DNA of 64,000 nucleotides from Mycetocola spongiae (GCF_020424085.1 NZ_CP080203.1:2232001-2296000); one strand, 5' to 3'. Positions 25,478 through 34,128 are shown, numbered from the stretch's first letter. A program made the numbers and translations. Notes: a model not told the origin generated them from the letters alone.

Positions 25478-26533
25478 CTAGTAGCTCATGCCCATCGCCG
25501 AGCGCACCCGATCCAGTGTGACCTCCGCGATCTCGTTGGCGCGCTCATTGCCGCGGCGCAGCACCTCCCGCACCGTGCCGGGATCGGCCGCGATACGGGC
25601 GCGACGCTCGCGATGCGGGGCAAGAAACTCGTTCACGGCCTCGGTGGTGAGTGCCTTCAGCGCGGCCGAGCCGCCGCCGCCCACCTCGGCCGCGATCTCC
25701 TCGGGGGTGCGATCCGTGCACAGCGCCGCGGTGCTCAGCAGGGCCGAGACCCCGGGCCTGGCCCCCGGGTCAAACGTGATCTCGCGGCGCGAATCGGTGG
25801 CCACGCCGCGAATCAGCGCGGCCGTCTCATCCGCGCTGGCCCCGAGCGCGATCGCATTGCCATAGCTCTTGGACATCTTGCGGCCATCCAGCCCCGGCAC
25901 CTCGGGGCTCCGGGTGAGCAGCGCCTCGGGCTCGCGGAAGATGGGCTCATAGCGCTCGTTAAAGCGGCGGGCGATCAGCCGCGTGGCCTCCACATGTGGC
26001 AGATTATCCTTCCCCACGGGCACCAGGTTCCCGCCGCAAAACAGGATATCCGCGGCCTGATGCACGGGATAGGTCAGCAGCAGCCCGCTCAGTGCGCGGC
26101 CCGAGGCCTGAAGCTCGGCCTTGACCGTGGGGTTACGGTGCAGCTCGGCCTCGGACATCAGGCTCAAAAACGGCAGCAGGAGTTGGTTCAGCGCGGGCAC
26201 CGCGGAGTGCGTGAAGATCGTGGTCTGCTCGGGATCCATTCCGGCGGCCAGATAGTCCAGCACCGCGCCGTGAACGTTCTCGCGGATATTGCCGGTGCCC
26301 TCGCGGTCGGTGATCACCTGATAATCGGCGAGCACCAAAAATACGTCCACGCCCAGGCGCTGGAGGCGGGCGCGTTCGGCGATGCTGCCAAAATAATGGC
26401 CGAGGTGCAGCGGCCCGGTGGGGCGCTCGCCGGTGAGGACCCGGAAGCGTTCGGGGCGCAGCTCCACCTCGCGGGTGACCGCCTCGGAGCGGGCGAGGGC
26501 GGCGGCAAATCCGGGGGTGCTGATGGGGGTCAT
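25478..26533 (-). CDS. trpS: Tryptophanyl-tRNA synthetase, divergent TrpRS II-like type
   Basis: The 351-residue class Ic synthetase has the HIGH-equivalent HLGH (43-46, in RPTGPLHLGH) and KMSKS (219-223). The segment LADYQVITD and the DYLAAGMDPEQTT region recall the divergent auxiliary TrpRS class (Deinococcus TrpRS II-like and Streptomyces antibiotic-resistant forms) more than the housekeeping type; this is from memory and needs alignment. It charges tRNA-Trp in the cytoplasm. Start is the ATG with GGAAAAGGAAAA upstream; a longer in-frame reading to 26686 would translate the attenuator. The leader upstream encodes a Trp-rich peptide and a terminator. Confidence 0.93.
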   Translation of the reverse strand: MTPISTPGFAAALARSEAVTREVELRPERFRVLTGERPTGPLHLGHYFGSIAERARLQRLGVDVFLVLADYQVITDREGTGNIRENVHGAVLDYLAAGMDPEQTTIFTHSAVPALNQLLLPFLSLMSEAELHRNPTVKAELQASGRALSGLLLTYPVHQAADILFCGGNLVPVGKDNLPHVEATRLIARRFNERYEPIFREPEALLTRSPEVPGLDGRKMSKSYGNAIALGASADETAALIRGVATDSRREITFDPGARPGVSALLSTAALCTDRTPEEIAAEVGGGGSAALKALTTEAVNEFLAPHRERRARIAADPGTVREVLRRGNERANEIAEVTLDRVRSAMGMSY

Positions 26534-26591
26534 GGGTTTTCCTTTTCCTAGGGGAGGGAAACCACACGGGCCGGATGCGGGCCGACGGGGC

Positions 26592-26646
26592 AAAAAAAAT
26601 GGCGTTCCCCGGGGGCGGCTGCTCGTGCAGCTACCCTCGTGAACGC
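26592..26646 (-). terminator. Attenuator terminator in the trpS leader
   Basis: On the minus strand GCGTTC (26646-26641) pairs with GAACGC (26607-26602), enclosing GGG/CCC and a perfect GCTGC-ACGA-GCAGC hairpin, and is followed two bases later by eight T residues. It lies between the Trp leader peptide and trpS, where an attenuator is expected. Confidence 0.7.
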
Positions 26647-26650
26647 GTGG

Positions 26651-26697
26651 CTCAATCGGGGAGGCCGCTAGCGCGGCCACCACCACTGTCGATTGAG
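26651..26697 (-). promoter_or_regulatory. Leader hairpin containing the Trp codons
   Basis: CTCAATCG (26697-26690) pairs with CGATTGAG (26658-26651), with a second perfect inner stem GGCCGC-GCTA-GCGGCC. The three Trp codons lie inside this stem, so a ribosome stalled there would melt it and could favour an antiterminator. Confidence 0.65.
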
Positions 26698-26706
26698 GGA
26701 CATCAT
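26668..26706 (-). CDS. Trp leader peptide MMSLNRQWWWPR
   Basis: A 12-codon ORF with three consecutive Trp codons followed by Pro-Arg and a stop. It starts at an ATG seven bases after a TATACT -10 (26719-26714), so it is probably translated from a leaderless 5' end; the second codon is another ATG. Peptides of this kind act in ribosome-mediated attenuation: low charged tRNA-Trp stalls the ribosome on the Trp run. It is placed directly upstream of a hairpin, a terminator and trpS. Confidence 0.85.
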   Translation of the reverse strand: MMSLNRQWWWPR

Positions 26707-26713
26707 GTAGTCG

Positions 26714-26719
26714 AGTATA
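26714..26719 (-). promoter_or_regulatory. -10 box of the trpS leader transcript
   Basis: TATACT (one mismatch to TATAAT) seven bases before the leader-peptide ATG; no clear -35. It lies 15 bp past the stop of the upstream TetR gene. Confidence 0.65.
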
Positions 26720-26733
26720 AACCCGGAAGCGGG

Positions 26734-27411
26734 CTAGGCGCCCAGCACCCGGCGCTGAAGCGAGGTCACCCGGTCATAAATCTCGGTGAGCGAGACCGCG
26801 GGGAGCTCGCCGGAGCGGCGCACCCACTCGTCAAAGGTGATCCGCAGCGCAAACGAGGCTGCGTGCACGATCAGCAGGCACTCGTCCAGATCGGCGGCCG
26901 GCGCGGGGCGCTCGCTCAGCGCGCGGGCCAGCCGGAGGTCGTTATTATCCTCGTAGAGGAGCGAGGCAGCGCGCAGGCTGGCGTGCCGCAGCATCAGCGT
27001 ACGGATGCGGAAGAGCTGCTCCCGGGTATCGCCCCGCTCCCGCTCCAGGCTCAGCAGGACGCGGCGATATGCGGATTCCAGCTGGGGCAGCAGCGGGGCG
27101 CCGGCGCGCATATTTGCCACGATGGCATCGAGGGCGGAGGCGGGGGCCGGTTCGGTGGTGGCCAGCGCCTGAATCGCGGCGGTGAACGCGATCTGGCCGT
27201 TTACGGCCGCGGCCTCCTTGGAGGGGAAATAGCGGAAGAAGGTGCGCGGGGAGATCCCCGCCTCGCGGGCGATATCGGCCACGGTGGTGCGCTCGATGCC
27301 CTCGCGTTCGATCAGGGTGAGGGCGGCCGCGGTGATCTGTGCGCCGGTCTCGGCGCGGCGGCGTTCGCGCAGGTCGCCGGGGGGCGTCGCGGTGGGATCG
27401 GGGGTGTGCAC
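26734..27411 (-). CDS. TetR/AcrR-family regulator
   Basis: A 225-residue regulator: N-terminal HTH (about 20-66, with TTVADIAREAGISPRTFFRYF) and an all-helical ligand-binding domain. I chose the GTG at 27411, which lies six bases after TATCCT (leaderless), over the ATG at 27429 that would precede this -10. It is divergent from an SDR dehydrogenase gene with a perfect palindrome between them, so it most likely represses the SDR gene and possibly itself. The ligand is unknown. Confidence 0.85.
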   Translation of the reverse strand: MHTPDPTATPPGDLRERRRAETGAQITAAALTLIEREGIERTTVADIAREAGISPRTFFRYFPSKEAAAVNGQIAFTAAIQALATTEPAPASALDAIVANMRAGAPLLPQLESAYRRVLLSLERERGDTREQLFRIRTLMLRHASLRAASLLYEDNNDLRLARALSERPAPAADLDECLLIVHAASFALRITFDEWVRRSGELPAVSLTEIYDRVTSLQRRVLGA

Positions 27412-27450
27412 GCTCCCAGGATAGCGCATTGCTGACAGATTGCGCCAAAG

Positions 27451-27465
27451 TGGCACAGTGTGCCA
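27451..27465. promoter_or_regulatory. Palindromic operator of the TetR/SDR pair
   Basis: TGGCACA-G-TGTGCCA is a perfect palindrome with 7-bp arms; a related half-site TGCGCCA lies nine bases upstream (27441-27447). It sits between the divergent TetR and SDR genes, a typical place for the TetR operator. Confidence 0.65.
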
Positions 27466-27527
27466 TGGTTAACGCCACGCCCGCCGTTACCCGCGGCGGG
27501 CACGGTACCCAGATCCCAGGAGGAGCA

Positions 27528-28274
27528 ATGCAACTAACCAATAAGGTCGCAATCGTCACCGGGGGCGCCGGAGGCATCGGCCGCGGCATCACCCGGGTAT
27601 TCATCCGCGAGGGGGCCCGCGTGCTCTTTGTGGATAGCAATGCCGAGAACGGGGCCGCCCTCGAGGCCGAGCTGGGCCGGGACCGCGCGCGCTTCCTGCG
27701 GCTTGACCTGAGCGTGCCGGGCGCGGCGGAAACCATCCGCGATGCCGCGGTGGCCGCATTTGGTGGGCTGGATATCCTCGTGAATAATGCCAACCGCTCG
27801 ACCCCCGCCCCGCTGCTGCTCGCGGATGAGGACAACCTCGCGCAGGCCTTTGGGTCAAGCTTCACCCCCACGCTCACGCTGATGCAGGCGTGCCACGAAC
27901 TGCTCGCGCAGTCCTCGGGCTCGATTATCAACTTCGCCTCGGGCGCGGGCCTGAGCGGCGATCCCCTGCAGGGCTCCTATGCCGCGGCCAAGGAGGCCGT
28001 GCGCGGGGTATCCCGCGTGGCCGCCAATGAGTGGGGCGTGGACGGAATCCGCGTCAACGTGGTGTGCCCGTTTGCCCTGAGCGAGGGGGTGCAGTGGTGG
28101 TCCGAGACCTATCCCGAGCTGGCCGCCGCCGCCCTGGCCAAGGTGCCGCTCGGCCGGATCGGGGACATCGAGAGCGATATCGCGCCGGCCGTGGTGTTCC
28201 TCGCGAGCGAGGCCTCCTGCTATATCACCGGGCAGACGCTCATGGTGGATGGCGGCGGGCTGATGATGCGCTAG
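27528..28274 (+). CDS. Short-chain dehydrogenase/reductase (SDR)
   Basis: A 248-residue classical SDR with the cofactor motif TGGAGGIG near residue 12, NNAN (here VNNANRS), and the catalytic Ser...Tyr-x-x-x-Lys (S in NFASGAG, YAAAKEA). The C-terminal VDGGG motif is present. It oxidises or reduces an alcohol/ketone with NAD(P); substrate unknown. AGGAGGAGC directly precedes the ATG. The divergent TetR gene and the palindrome upstream suggest induction by a substrate-like ligand. Confidence 0.9.
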   Translation: MQLTNKVAIVTGGAGGIGRGITRVFIREGARVLFVDSNAENGAALEAELGRDRARFLRLDLSVPGAAETIRDAAVAAFGGLDILVNNANRSTPAPLLLADEDNLAQAFGSSFTPTLTLMQACHELLAQSSGSIINFASGAGLSGDPLQGSYAAAKEAVRGVSRVAANEWGVDGIRVNVVCPFALSEGVQWWSETYPELAAAALAKVPLGRIGDIESDIAPAVVFLASEASCYITGQTLMVDGGGLMMR

Positions 28275-28284
28275 ACCCGCTTCC

Positions 28285-28311
28285 CGCGGGCCACCCCACG
28301 GGTGGCCCGCG
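28285..28311. terminator. GC-rich terminator hairpin after the SDR gene
   Basis: CGCGGGCCACCC and GGGTGGCCCGCG form a 12-bp stem with a 3-nt loop; no T-run. Confidence 0.6.
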
Positions 28312-28319
28312 AACAGCGA

Positions 28320-29327
28320 TTAGGAGGGACGCACCTCGGGGGAGAGCGTCTTGGCCGGATCAAACTCGGCCACGGGGTGCAGGGCCACATCGATTGCGTT
28401 CATCACGGCGGGCTCCAGCACCACACCCGAGGCGCGCGCGTTATCGGCGACCTGCTCGGGGCGGGAGGCCCCCACGATCGCGCCGGCAATATTTTTATTC
28501 TGCAGAACCCAGGCCACCGCAAGCTGCGCGGGGGTCAGCCCCAGATCGGCGGCGATCGGCGCAAAACCTGTGTGCACGGCGGTGAGGACGTCCTCGCGCA
28601 GATAGTTCTTAATCATATTTGCGCCGCCCTTCTCATCGGTCGCGCGGCTGCCCGCGGGCAGCTCCTGCCCGGGCACATATTTGCCCGAGAGCACACCCTG
28701 GGCCACGGGGGACCAGACGATCTGGGAGATCCCCAGCTCCTCCGAGGCGGGAACCACCTCGGCCTCGATCACGCGCCATAGCGCGGAGTACTGCGGCTGA
28801 TTGGAGATCAGCCGGAAACCCAGCTCGCTCGCGAGGGCCTGACCCTCGCGCAGCTGCTGCGCGTTCCACTCCGACGTGCCGATATACAGGGCCTTGCCCT
28901 GGCGCACGATATCCGCGAAGGCCTGCATGGTCTCCTCAAGCGGGGTTTCATAATCGTAGCGGTGGGCCTGATAGAGGTCCACATAATCGGTGCCGAGGCG
29001 GCGCAGCGAGCCGTTGATCGACTCAAAGATATGCTTGCGGCTCAGCCCGGAGTCGTTATGACCCTTGGGGCCGGTGGGCCAGTACACCTTGGTGAGGATC
29101 TCCAGTGACTCGCGTCGCTCGCCGCGCAGGGCATCGCCCAGCACGGTCTCCGCCGCCGTATTTGCATAGGTATCGGCGGTATCAAACGTGCTGATGCCGG
29201 CGTCGAGGGCCGCGCGGACGCTGCGGGTGGCGATATCGTTTTCCACCTGCGAGGCATGCGTGAGCCAGTTGCCAAAAATGATCTCCGAGATTTTGAGACC
29301 GCTGTTTCCGAGATATCTAAAGTCCAT
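28320..29327 (-). CDS. Aldo/keto reductase
   Basis: A 335-residue AKR of the Kv-beta/YghZ-like branch: FDTADTYA, the catalytic tetrad with Asp/Tyr in this motif, Lys in LTKVYWPTG and His in YQAHRYD, and the C-terminal NADP-binding GASRPEQVADNA. It reduces carbonyls with NADPH; substrate unknown. TAGCGT lies six bases before the ATG with no ribosome site, so it is probably leaderless. It is followed by the hairpin shared with the SDR gene. Confidence 0.92.
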   Translation of the reverse strand: MDFRYLGNSGLKISEIIFGNWLTHASQVENDIATRSVRAALDAGISTFDTADTYANTAAETVLGDALRGERRESLEILTKVYWPTGPKGHNDSGLSRKHIFESINGSLRRLGTDYVDLYQAHRYDYETPLEETMQAFADIVRQGKALYIGTSEWNAQQLREGQALASELGFRLISNQPQYSALWRVIEAEVVPASEELGISQIVWSPVAQGVLSGKYVPGQELPAGSRATDEKGGANMIKNYLREDVLTAVHTGFAPIAADLGLTPAQLAVAWVLQNKNIAGAIVGASRPEQVADNARASGVVLEPAVMNAIDVALHPVAEFDPAKTLSPEVRPS

Positions 29328-29360
29328 GGGCCCACGCTACCCAGTGATCGGGGCGACCCG

Positions 29361-30050
29361 CTATGTTTCGAGGCCACCCGGCACAATAATTCCGTGCTCA
29401 TAGGAATACACCACGGCCTGGATCCGATCGCGCACCCCGAGCTTTTGCAGCACCTTGGAGACGTGAGACTTCACGGTGGCCTCGCCCACAAAGAGCCGCG
29501 TGGCGATCTCCAGGTTGCTCAGGCCGCGGGCCACCAGCCCGAGGACCTCGCGCTCGCGGTCGGTGAGCTCGGTGAGGCAGGCGGGGGGTGTTGCCGGGGC
29601 GGCCGGGGAGGAGGGCGTCTCGGCAAAGCGGGAGATAACCCGCCGGGTGAGCTCGGGCGCGAGCAGCGCATCGCCGCGGGAGACCACGCGCACGGCCTCG
29701 ATCAGCTGCTCGGGTGTGGAGTTTTTGAGGAGGAACCCCGCGGCGCCGGCCCGCAGCGCCCGAAAGAGATAGTCGTCGCGGTCAAATGTGGTGAGGATCA
29801 GCACCGCGGCGCGCAGCGCGGGATCGGCCGTGATCAGGGCGGTGGCCTCTAGCCCGTCCATATCCGGCATCTGCACGTCCATGCAGATCACATCGGGGTG
29901 GGTCTCGCGGGCGCGCAGCAGGGCCTCGGCCCCGGTGGCGGCCTCGGCCACGATCTCCAGATCGGGCTGGGAGCCGAGGATGATGCGGAAGCCGGCGCGG
30001 ACCATCTCGTGGTCATCAACCAGAAGGATGCGGGTGGGGGTGGCGGTCAT
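29361..30050 (-). CDS. NarL/LuxR-type response regulator
   Basis: A 229-residue protein with a receiver domain (acidic pocket DDHEM, phosphoacceptor Asp in CMDVQMPDMDG near residue 56, Lys in LLKNS) and a C-terminal LuxR HTH (TDREREVLGLVARGLSNLEIA, quoted in part as REVLGLVARGLSN). It is the partner of the histidine kinase whose gene it overlaps by four bases (ATGA). Target genes are not known; the adjacent aldo/keto reductase is a candidate only by position. Confidence 0.94.
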   Translation of the reverse strand: MTATPTRILLVDDHEMVRAGFRIILGSQPDLEIVAEAATGAEALLRARETHPDVICMDVQMPDMDGLEATALITADPALRAAVLILTTFDRDDYLFRALRAGAAGFLLKNSTPEQLIEAVRVVSRGDALLAPELTRRVISRFAETPSSPAAPATPPACLTELTDREREVLGLVARGLSNLEIATRLFVGEATVKSHVSKVLQKLGVRDRIQAVVYSYEHGIIVPGGLET

Positions 30051-31375
30051 GATGCGGACGGTCCTTCGGTTGGTGGCCGGGTGAGTCCCACGTTAGCGGG
30101 GCCGGGAGCGGGCTCGGTCCCGCCGGACAGCGGGGGACTATCTGTGGTCGCACCGATTATGCGCGGCAGGAAGACCCGCACCAGATATCCGCCGCGCGGC
30201 TTGGGCCCCAGCTCAATCTCGCCGCCGAGTGCCGCGACCCGCTCGCGCATGCCGAGATGGCCCAGGCCCGTGCCAAGCCCCGCGCGCGGGGCCGAACCGG
30301 TATTGCCCACCTCCAGTTCCAGGCCCGCGGGCAGATAGCGGAGGCGCAGATCGGCGGTCGCGGTGGGGCCGCCGTGTTTGCGCACATTGGTGAGCGCCTC
30401 CTGGGCCACGCGGTAGAGCGTAAAGCCGGTGAGGGTCTCCACCGGATATTCCTCGCCCAGGGTCTCCAGGCGGGTGGAGAGCCCGGCCACCCGGTTTTCC
30501 TGCACCAGCGCGGGCAGCGCGGCGAGGCCCACCGTGGAATTGGACTCGGTATCGGGGCGCTCGGCCTCGGGGCGGCGCAGGGTGCCGAGCAATACCCGCA
30601 GCTCCTCGATCGCGGAGCGGGCGCTCGCCTCGACCCCGCTCAGCGCGTCGCGGGCCACGTCCGGATCGCTCTCCAGCGTGAATCGCGCGGCCCCCGCCTG
30701 CACCCCCATCAGCGAGACGTGGTGGGCCACCACATCGTGCAGCTCGCGCGCAATCCGCAGGCGCTCAAGCTCGATGGCCTGCGCGGCGGTGCGCTCGCGC
30801 TCGCGGCGCAGCTCCTCGGAGCTCGCCGCGAGGGCGCGCTGCTGTTCGGCCCCGGCCCAGGCCCGGTCGCCCATAAAATAGGCGCCGCCAAAATAGAGCA
30901 GATTGGTGAGCAGCTGCACCAGCAGGAAGGCCAGGAGCGGGGAGAGCGCCCCGGCCCCCGAATACACCTTCAGCAGCGCGGGATCGGTGGCCGAGGCAAA
31001 GAGGTTCACGATGAGCCAGATAAACATCGCGATGATGACGAGGGCGCGCAGCGCAAACGCGCGCCGGCGATCGGCCACGCAGGCCCCCACGGTATATACC
31101 GCCAGAAACAGCGCCACATTGGAGATCAGGGTCTCGGGAACGCGCGCGCTGCCGCCGATCATGAAGGCCGCCGAGACGAGCAGGAGCACGCTGCCGGGAT
31201 AGACCCGCCGCCAGGCCAGCGGCACGGTCATGACCAGACACCAGATGAGGCTGGCCCAGAGCGGCGGCGGATCCTTGACAAAACCCATCTGCATAAACAG
31301 CACCAGGCTCAGGACACCGCATACGGATAAAATCGCCGCGAGCGCGCGATCAAAGACGAGGCTGGAGCGGTTCAT
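30047..31375 (-). CDS. Sensor histidine kinase (HisKA_3/DesK-like)
   Basis: A 442-residue kinase with five or six N-terminal TM helices (about 12-165) and no large extracytoplasmic sensor, a coiled-coil linker, the HisKA_3 dimerisation helix with phosphoacceptor His in ARELHDVVAHHVS, and a HATPase domain (N-box EALTNVRKH, G-box GLGHLGMRER). Such kinases sense signals in or near the membrane. A TAGGCT -10 six bases before the ATG suggests a leaderless transcript carrying both kinase and regulator. Confidence 0.93.
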   Translation of the reverse strand: MNRSSLVFDRALAAILSVCGVLSLVLFMQMGFVKDPPPLWASLIWCLVMTVPLAWRRVYPGSVLLLVSAAFMIGGSARVPETLISNVALFLAVYTVGACVADRRRAFALRALVIIAMFIWLIVNLFASATDPALLKVYSGAGALSPLLAFLLVQLLTNLLYFGGAYFMGDRAWAGAEQQRALAASSEELRRERERTAAQAIELERLRIARELHDVVAHHVSLMGVQAGAARFTLESDPDVARDALSGVEASARSAIEELRVLLGTLRRPEAERPDTESNSTVGLAALPALVQENRVAGLSTRLETLGEEYPVETLTGFTLYRVAQEALTNVRKHGGPTATADLRLRYLPAGLELEVGNTGSAPRAGLGTGLGHLGMRERVAALGGEIELGPKPRGGYLVRVFLPRIIGATTDSPPLSGGTEPAPGPANVGLTRPPTEGPSAS

Positions 31376-31427
31376 CCCCTCAGCCTAGTGAGCGCGGCCC
31401 GCGGCGACATCCGCCGGGGGACGGATC

Positions 31428-32225
31428 TTAGGTCCAGCGGTTTTGTGCCCAGCGGCCGAGCAGGCCCACCAGGGCATCGGTGAGCTTACCGATCACGGCC
31501 AGCAGGATGATCGCGAGGAAAATCCGATCCAGCCGCCCGTTGCCCTGGGATTCGCTGAGCAGATAGCCGAGCCCCATCGAGGCCCCGAGCAGCTCGGCGG
31601 CCACGAGGAAAAGCCAGGCCTGGGCGAGCGCGAGGCGCAGGCCCGAGATCACCGCGGGGATTACCGCGGGCAGCTGCACGGTGGTGAACAGGCGCACACC
31701 GTTGAGGCCAAACGCGCGCGCGGCCTCCACGAGGTTTTTATCCACGTGCCGCAGCGCCCCGGAGACCGTGGTGTACACGGGGAAAAACGCGCCGATCGCG
31801 ATCAGCGTGATCTTGGAACTCTCGCCGAGCTTCATCCACAGCACCAGCAGCGGCAGCCACGCGAGCGAGGGCACCGCACGGATGGCCCCGAGCGTGGGGG
31901 CCAGCAGGATATCGCCCGCGCGGGACAGGCCCACGATGGCCCCGAGGAAGAGGCCCGCGGCGGCACCCACGGCAAAGCCGATCAGGACCCGCTGCAGGGA
32001 GATGGCAATATAGAGCCCCAGCTTGCCGCTCGCGGCCAGGTTGACCCCGGCCTCCCAGACCATCGCGGGCGTGGGCAGGCGCGAGCTGGGGATCAGCCCA
32101 CTCGTGGACGCCACCTGCCACGCGGCCAGGATCAGCAGCGGGAGCAGTACCCCGCCGAGGACGATGACCCCGCGCCGGGCGGCGAGCGTCCGGCGCGGTG
32201 CGGCGAGGGTGGCGGCGGTGCTCAT
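31428..32225 (-). CDS. ssuC: Sulfonate/nitrate/taurine-type ABC permease
   Basis: A 265-residue permease with about six TM helices and the EAA loop (AARAFGLNGVRLFTTVQLPAVIP; the EAA---G core is EAARAFG). It belongs to the SsuC/TauC/NrtB group. Its ATG overlaps the stop of the substrate-binding gene by four bases. The gene order ATPase, binding protein, permease on the minus strand forms a complete importer for an aliphatic sulfonate or a related small anion. Confidence 0.88.
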   Translation of the reverse strand: MSTAATLAAPRRTLAARRGVIVLGGVLLPLLILAAWQVASTSGLIPSSRLPTPAMVWEAGVNLAASGKLGLYIAISLQRVLIGFAVGAAAGLFLGAIVGLSRAGDILLAPTLGAIRAVPSLAWLPLLVLWMKLGESSKITLIAIGAFFPVYTTVSGALRHVDKNLVEAARAFGLNGVRLFTTVQLPAVIPAVISGLRLALAQAWLFLVAAELLGASMGLGYLLSESQGNGRLDRIFLAIILLAVIGKLTDALVGLLGRWAQNRWT

Positions 32226-33241
32226 TTCCGGTCCGTGGTGACCGCGTTCTGGGCGAACGTGGCGTTAAAGAGGCCCTTCAGGGCGGTGTCTACCTTGTCC
32301 TGGGTGTCCACCGAGTCGATCTCCACAAAGATCGGGCCCACGGTGGTCAGGACGGACTTCTGGGCGGCCCCGGGCACCGGATCGATATCAAAATTGGTGC
32401 GGTCGGTGATCACCTGGGTGGCCACCTCGGGGGTGAGCCCACCGGCCTCGGCGAGGATGCTCGCGGTCTCCTCGGGGTTGGCCAGCGCCCAGACGCGGGC
32501 ATCGGCATAGGCATTGGCCACGGACTGGGCCAGCTTGGGGCTCTTCGTGAGGAAGTCCTCGGTCGCGGCCACGATGTCATACGTATTAAAGTCCACATTG
32601 CGGTACAGGAAGCGCGCGCCATCGGTCACCGCGGTGCCCATGATCGGGTCAAGACCGGCCCAGGCATCCACCGAGCCGCCCTGCAGCGCGGACCAGCCAT
32701 CGGCGTGCTGCAGGTTTTCGATGGTCACGTCCTCGGCGCTCAGGCCGGCCTCCTCAAGCGACTGCAGGAGGAAAAAATAGGGGTCGGTACCCTGGGTGGC
32801 GGCGATCTTTTTGCCCTTGAGCTGGGCGACGTCGGTGATCGGGGAATCGGCACCCACGACCAGCGCGGCCCACTCGGGCTTATTGGCCACCACGATCGCC
32901 TCGATCGGCGAGCCATTGGCGCGGTTCAGCAGCGCGGCCGAACCGGCGGTCGAGCCCACGTCCAGCGCCCCGGCCAGCAGCGCGGCATTGGCCTTATTGG
33001 AGCCCGCGGACTGGATCCAGTTCACCTTCACGTCATCGGCGGCGAGATCGGATTCGAGCCAGCCCTTTTCCTTGATGATCAGCGAGAGCGGGTTATACGT
33101 GGCGAAATCGATATTCAGCACGCTCGCCTCGGAGCCTGCGCCGGACTCTGCATCGGGGGCCTTTTCCCCGGCCACACAGCCGGAGAGCACAAGTGCGCCC
33201 GCGGCGAGGACCGCGGCGAGGGCAAAACGAGAAAGCTTCAT
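32222..33241 (-). CDS. ssuA: Sulfonate-type ABC substrate-binding lipoprotein
   Basis: A 339-residue lipoprotein: signal sequence with lipobox LVLSGC (Cys22) followed by a short Ala/Glu/Ser linker and the SsuA/NMT1-like periplasmic-binding fold (motifs YNPLSLIIKEKGWLE near the N-terminus and QGTDPYFFLLQSLEEAGL). It captures the substrate outside the membrane for the SsuC/SsuB-like importer. The fold also occurs in nitrate, taurine and thiamine-precursor transporters, so the ligand is inferred only from the family. It lies 20 bp after the ATPase gene. Confidence 0.85.
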   Translation of the reverse strand: MKLSRFALAAVLAAGALVLSGCVAGEKAPDAESGAGSEASVLNIDFATYNPLSLIIKEKGWLESDLAADDVKVNWIQSAGSNKANAALLAGALDVGSTAGSAALLNRANGSPIEAIVVANKPEWAALVVGADSPITDVAQLKGKKIAATQGTDPYFFLLQSLEEAGLSAEDVTIENLQHADGWSALQGGSVDAWAGLDPIMGTAVTDGARFLYRNVDFNTYDIVAATEDFLTKSPKLAQSVANAYADARVWALANPEETASILAEAGGLTPEVATQVITDRTNFDIDPVPGAAQKSVLTTVGPIFVEIDSVDTQDKVDTALKGLFNATFAQNAVTTDRK

Positions 33242-33261
33242 GACGGGGATGTCCTTGCTGT

Positions 33262-34098
33262 TTAGTACGGAAAATGGGGAATGCTGGGGAGGGCCTCATC
33301 GCCGCGGTTCTGCCCGTGGCGGGAGACGCCGAGGCCGGCCAGGAGGCGGCCGCGCAGCTCGGCGAGTTCGGCCGATCCGCGATCGCGGGGGCGGGCGCCG
33401 GGCACGGTGATCTCCTGGGTGATTACGGCACCCGCGGTGCCGGTCTCGTGGCCCAGCAGGATCACCCGGTCGGCGAGCTGGAGTGCCTCGTCCACGTCGT
33501 GGGTGACCAGCAGGATCGTGGCGGGTTCCGCGCCGTGGATATCCAGCAGGAGGTCCTGCATATTAAGCCGGGTCAGGGCGTCCAGCGCGCCGAAGGGTTC
33601 GTCCAGCGCAAGCACCCCGGGGTTGCGGGCGAGGGCGCGGGCCAGCGAGGCGCGCTGGGCCATGCCGCCGGAGATTTCGCGCGGGCGGTGATCGGCAAAA
33701 TCGGCGAGGCCCACCAGCGAGAGGAGGCGGTTCACGCGCGCGGCACCCTCGGCGCGCGGGGTGCCGCGCGGCAGCCCGAGGGCCACATTGGCGCGCACGG
33801 TGCGCCAGGGCAGCAGCCGCGGCTCCTGGAAGCCGATCGCGGTGCGGGCGTTGATCCCGCTGATCGCGGTGTCATCCAGCAGCAGGGTTCCGGTGCTGGC
33901 CACGTCGAGGCCGCCGAGGATGCGCAGCAGCGTGGATTTTCCGCAGCCGCTCGGGCCCAGGATCGCGATGATTTCGCCCGGGGCGACCGCAAGATCGATA
34001 TCGCGGATGACCGGGCGGGCGTCCTCCGCACGCGCACCGGCGAAGGTGCGGCCGATGCCGCGGAAGTGTACGCTCGCGGCGCTGGAGTTGGCGGACAT
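33262..34098 (-). CDS. ssuB: Sulfonate-type ABC ATPase
   Basis: A 278-residue ATPase with Walker A GPSGCGKST, the Q-loop GFQEPRLLPW typical of the SsuB/TauB/NrtD group, signature ISGGMAQRASLARAL, Walker B LALDEPFGALD and switch His in THDVDEA. It energises the permease. It is the first gene of the operon and therefore carries the promoter; the leader includes a small hairpin with a T-run. Confidence 0.9.
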   Translation of the reverse strand: MSANSSAASVHFRGIGRTFAGARAEDARPVIRDIDLAVAPGEIIAILGPSGCGKSTLLRILGGLDVASTGTLLLDDTAISGINARTAIGFQEPRLLPWRTVRANVALGLPRGTPRAEGAARVNRLLSLVGLADFADHRPREISGGMAQRASLARALARNPGVLALDEPFGALDALTRLNMQDLLLDIHGAEPATILLVTHDVDEALQLADRVILLGHETGTAGAVITQEITVPGARPRDRGSAELAELRGRLLAGLGVSRHGQNRGDEALPSIPHFPY

Positions 34099-34128
34099 GC
34101 GGGGGTTCTCCTGAACTGATGGTGGATA

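Noticed and set aside
26534-26733. T-box riboswitch before trpS
   Set aside because: No AGGGTGG-type T-box sequence or specifier loop; the Trp leader peptide and terminator explain the region.
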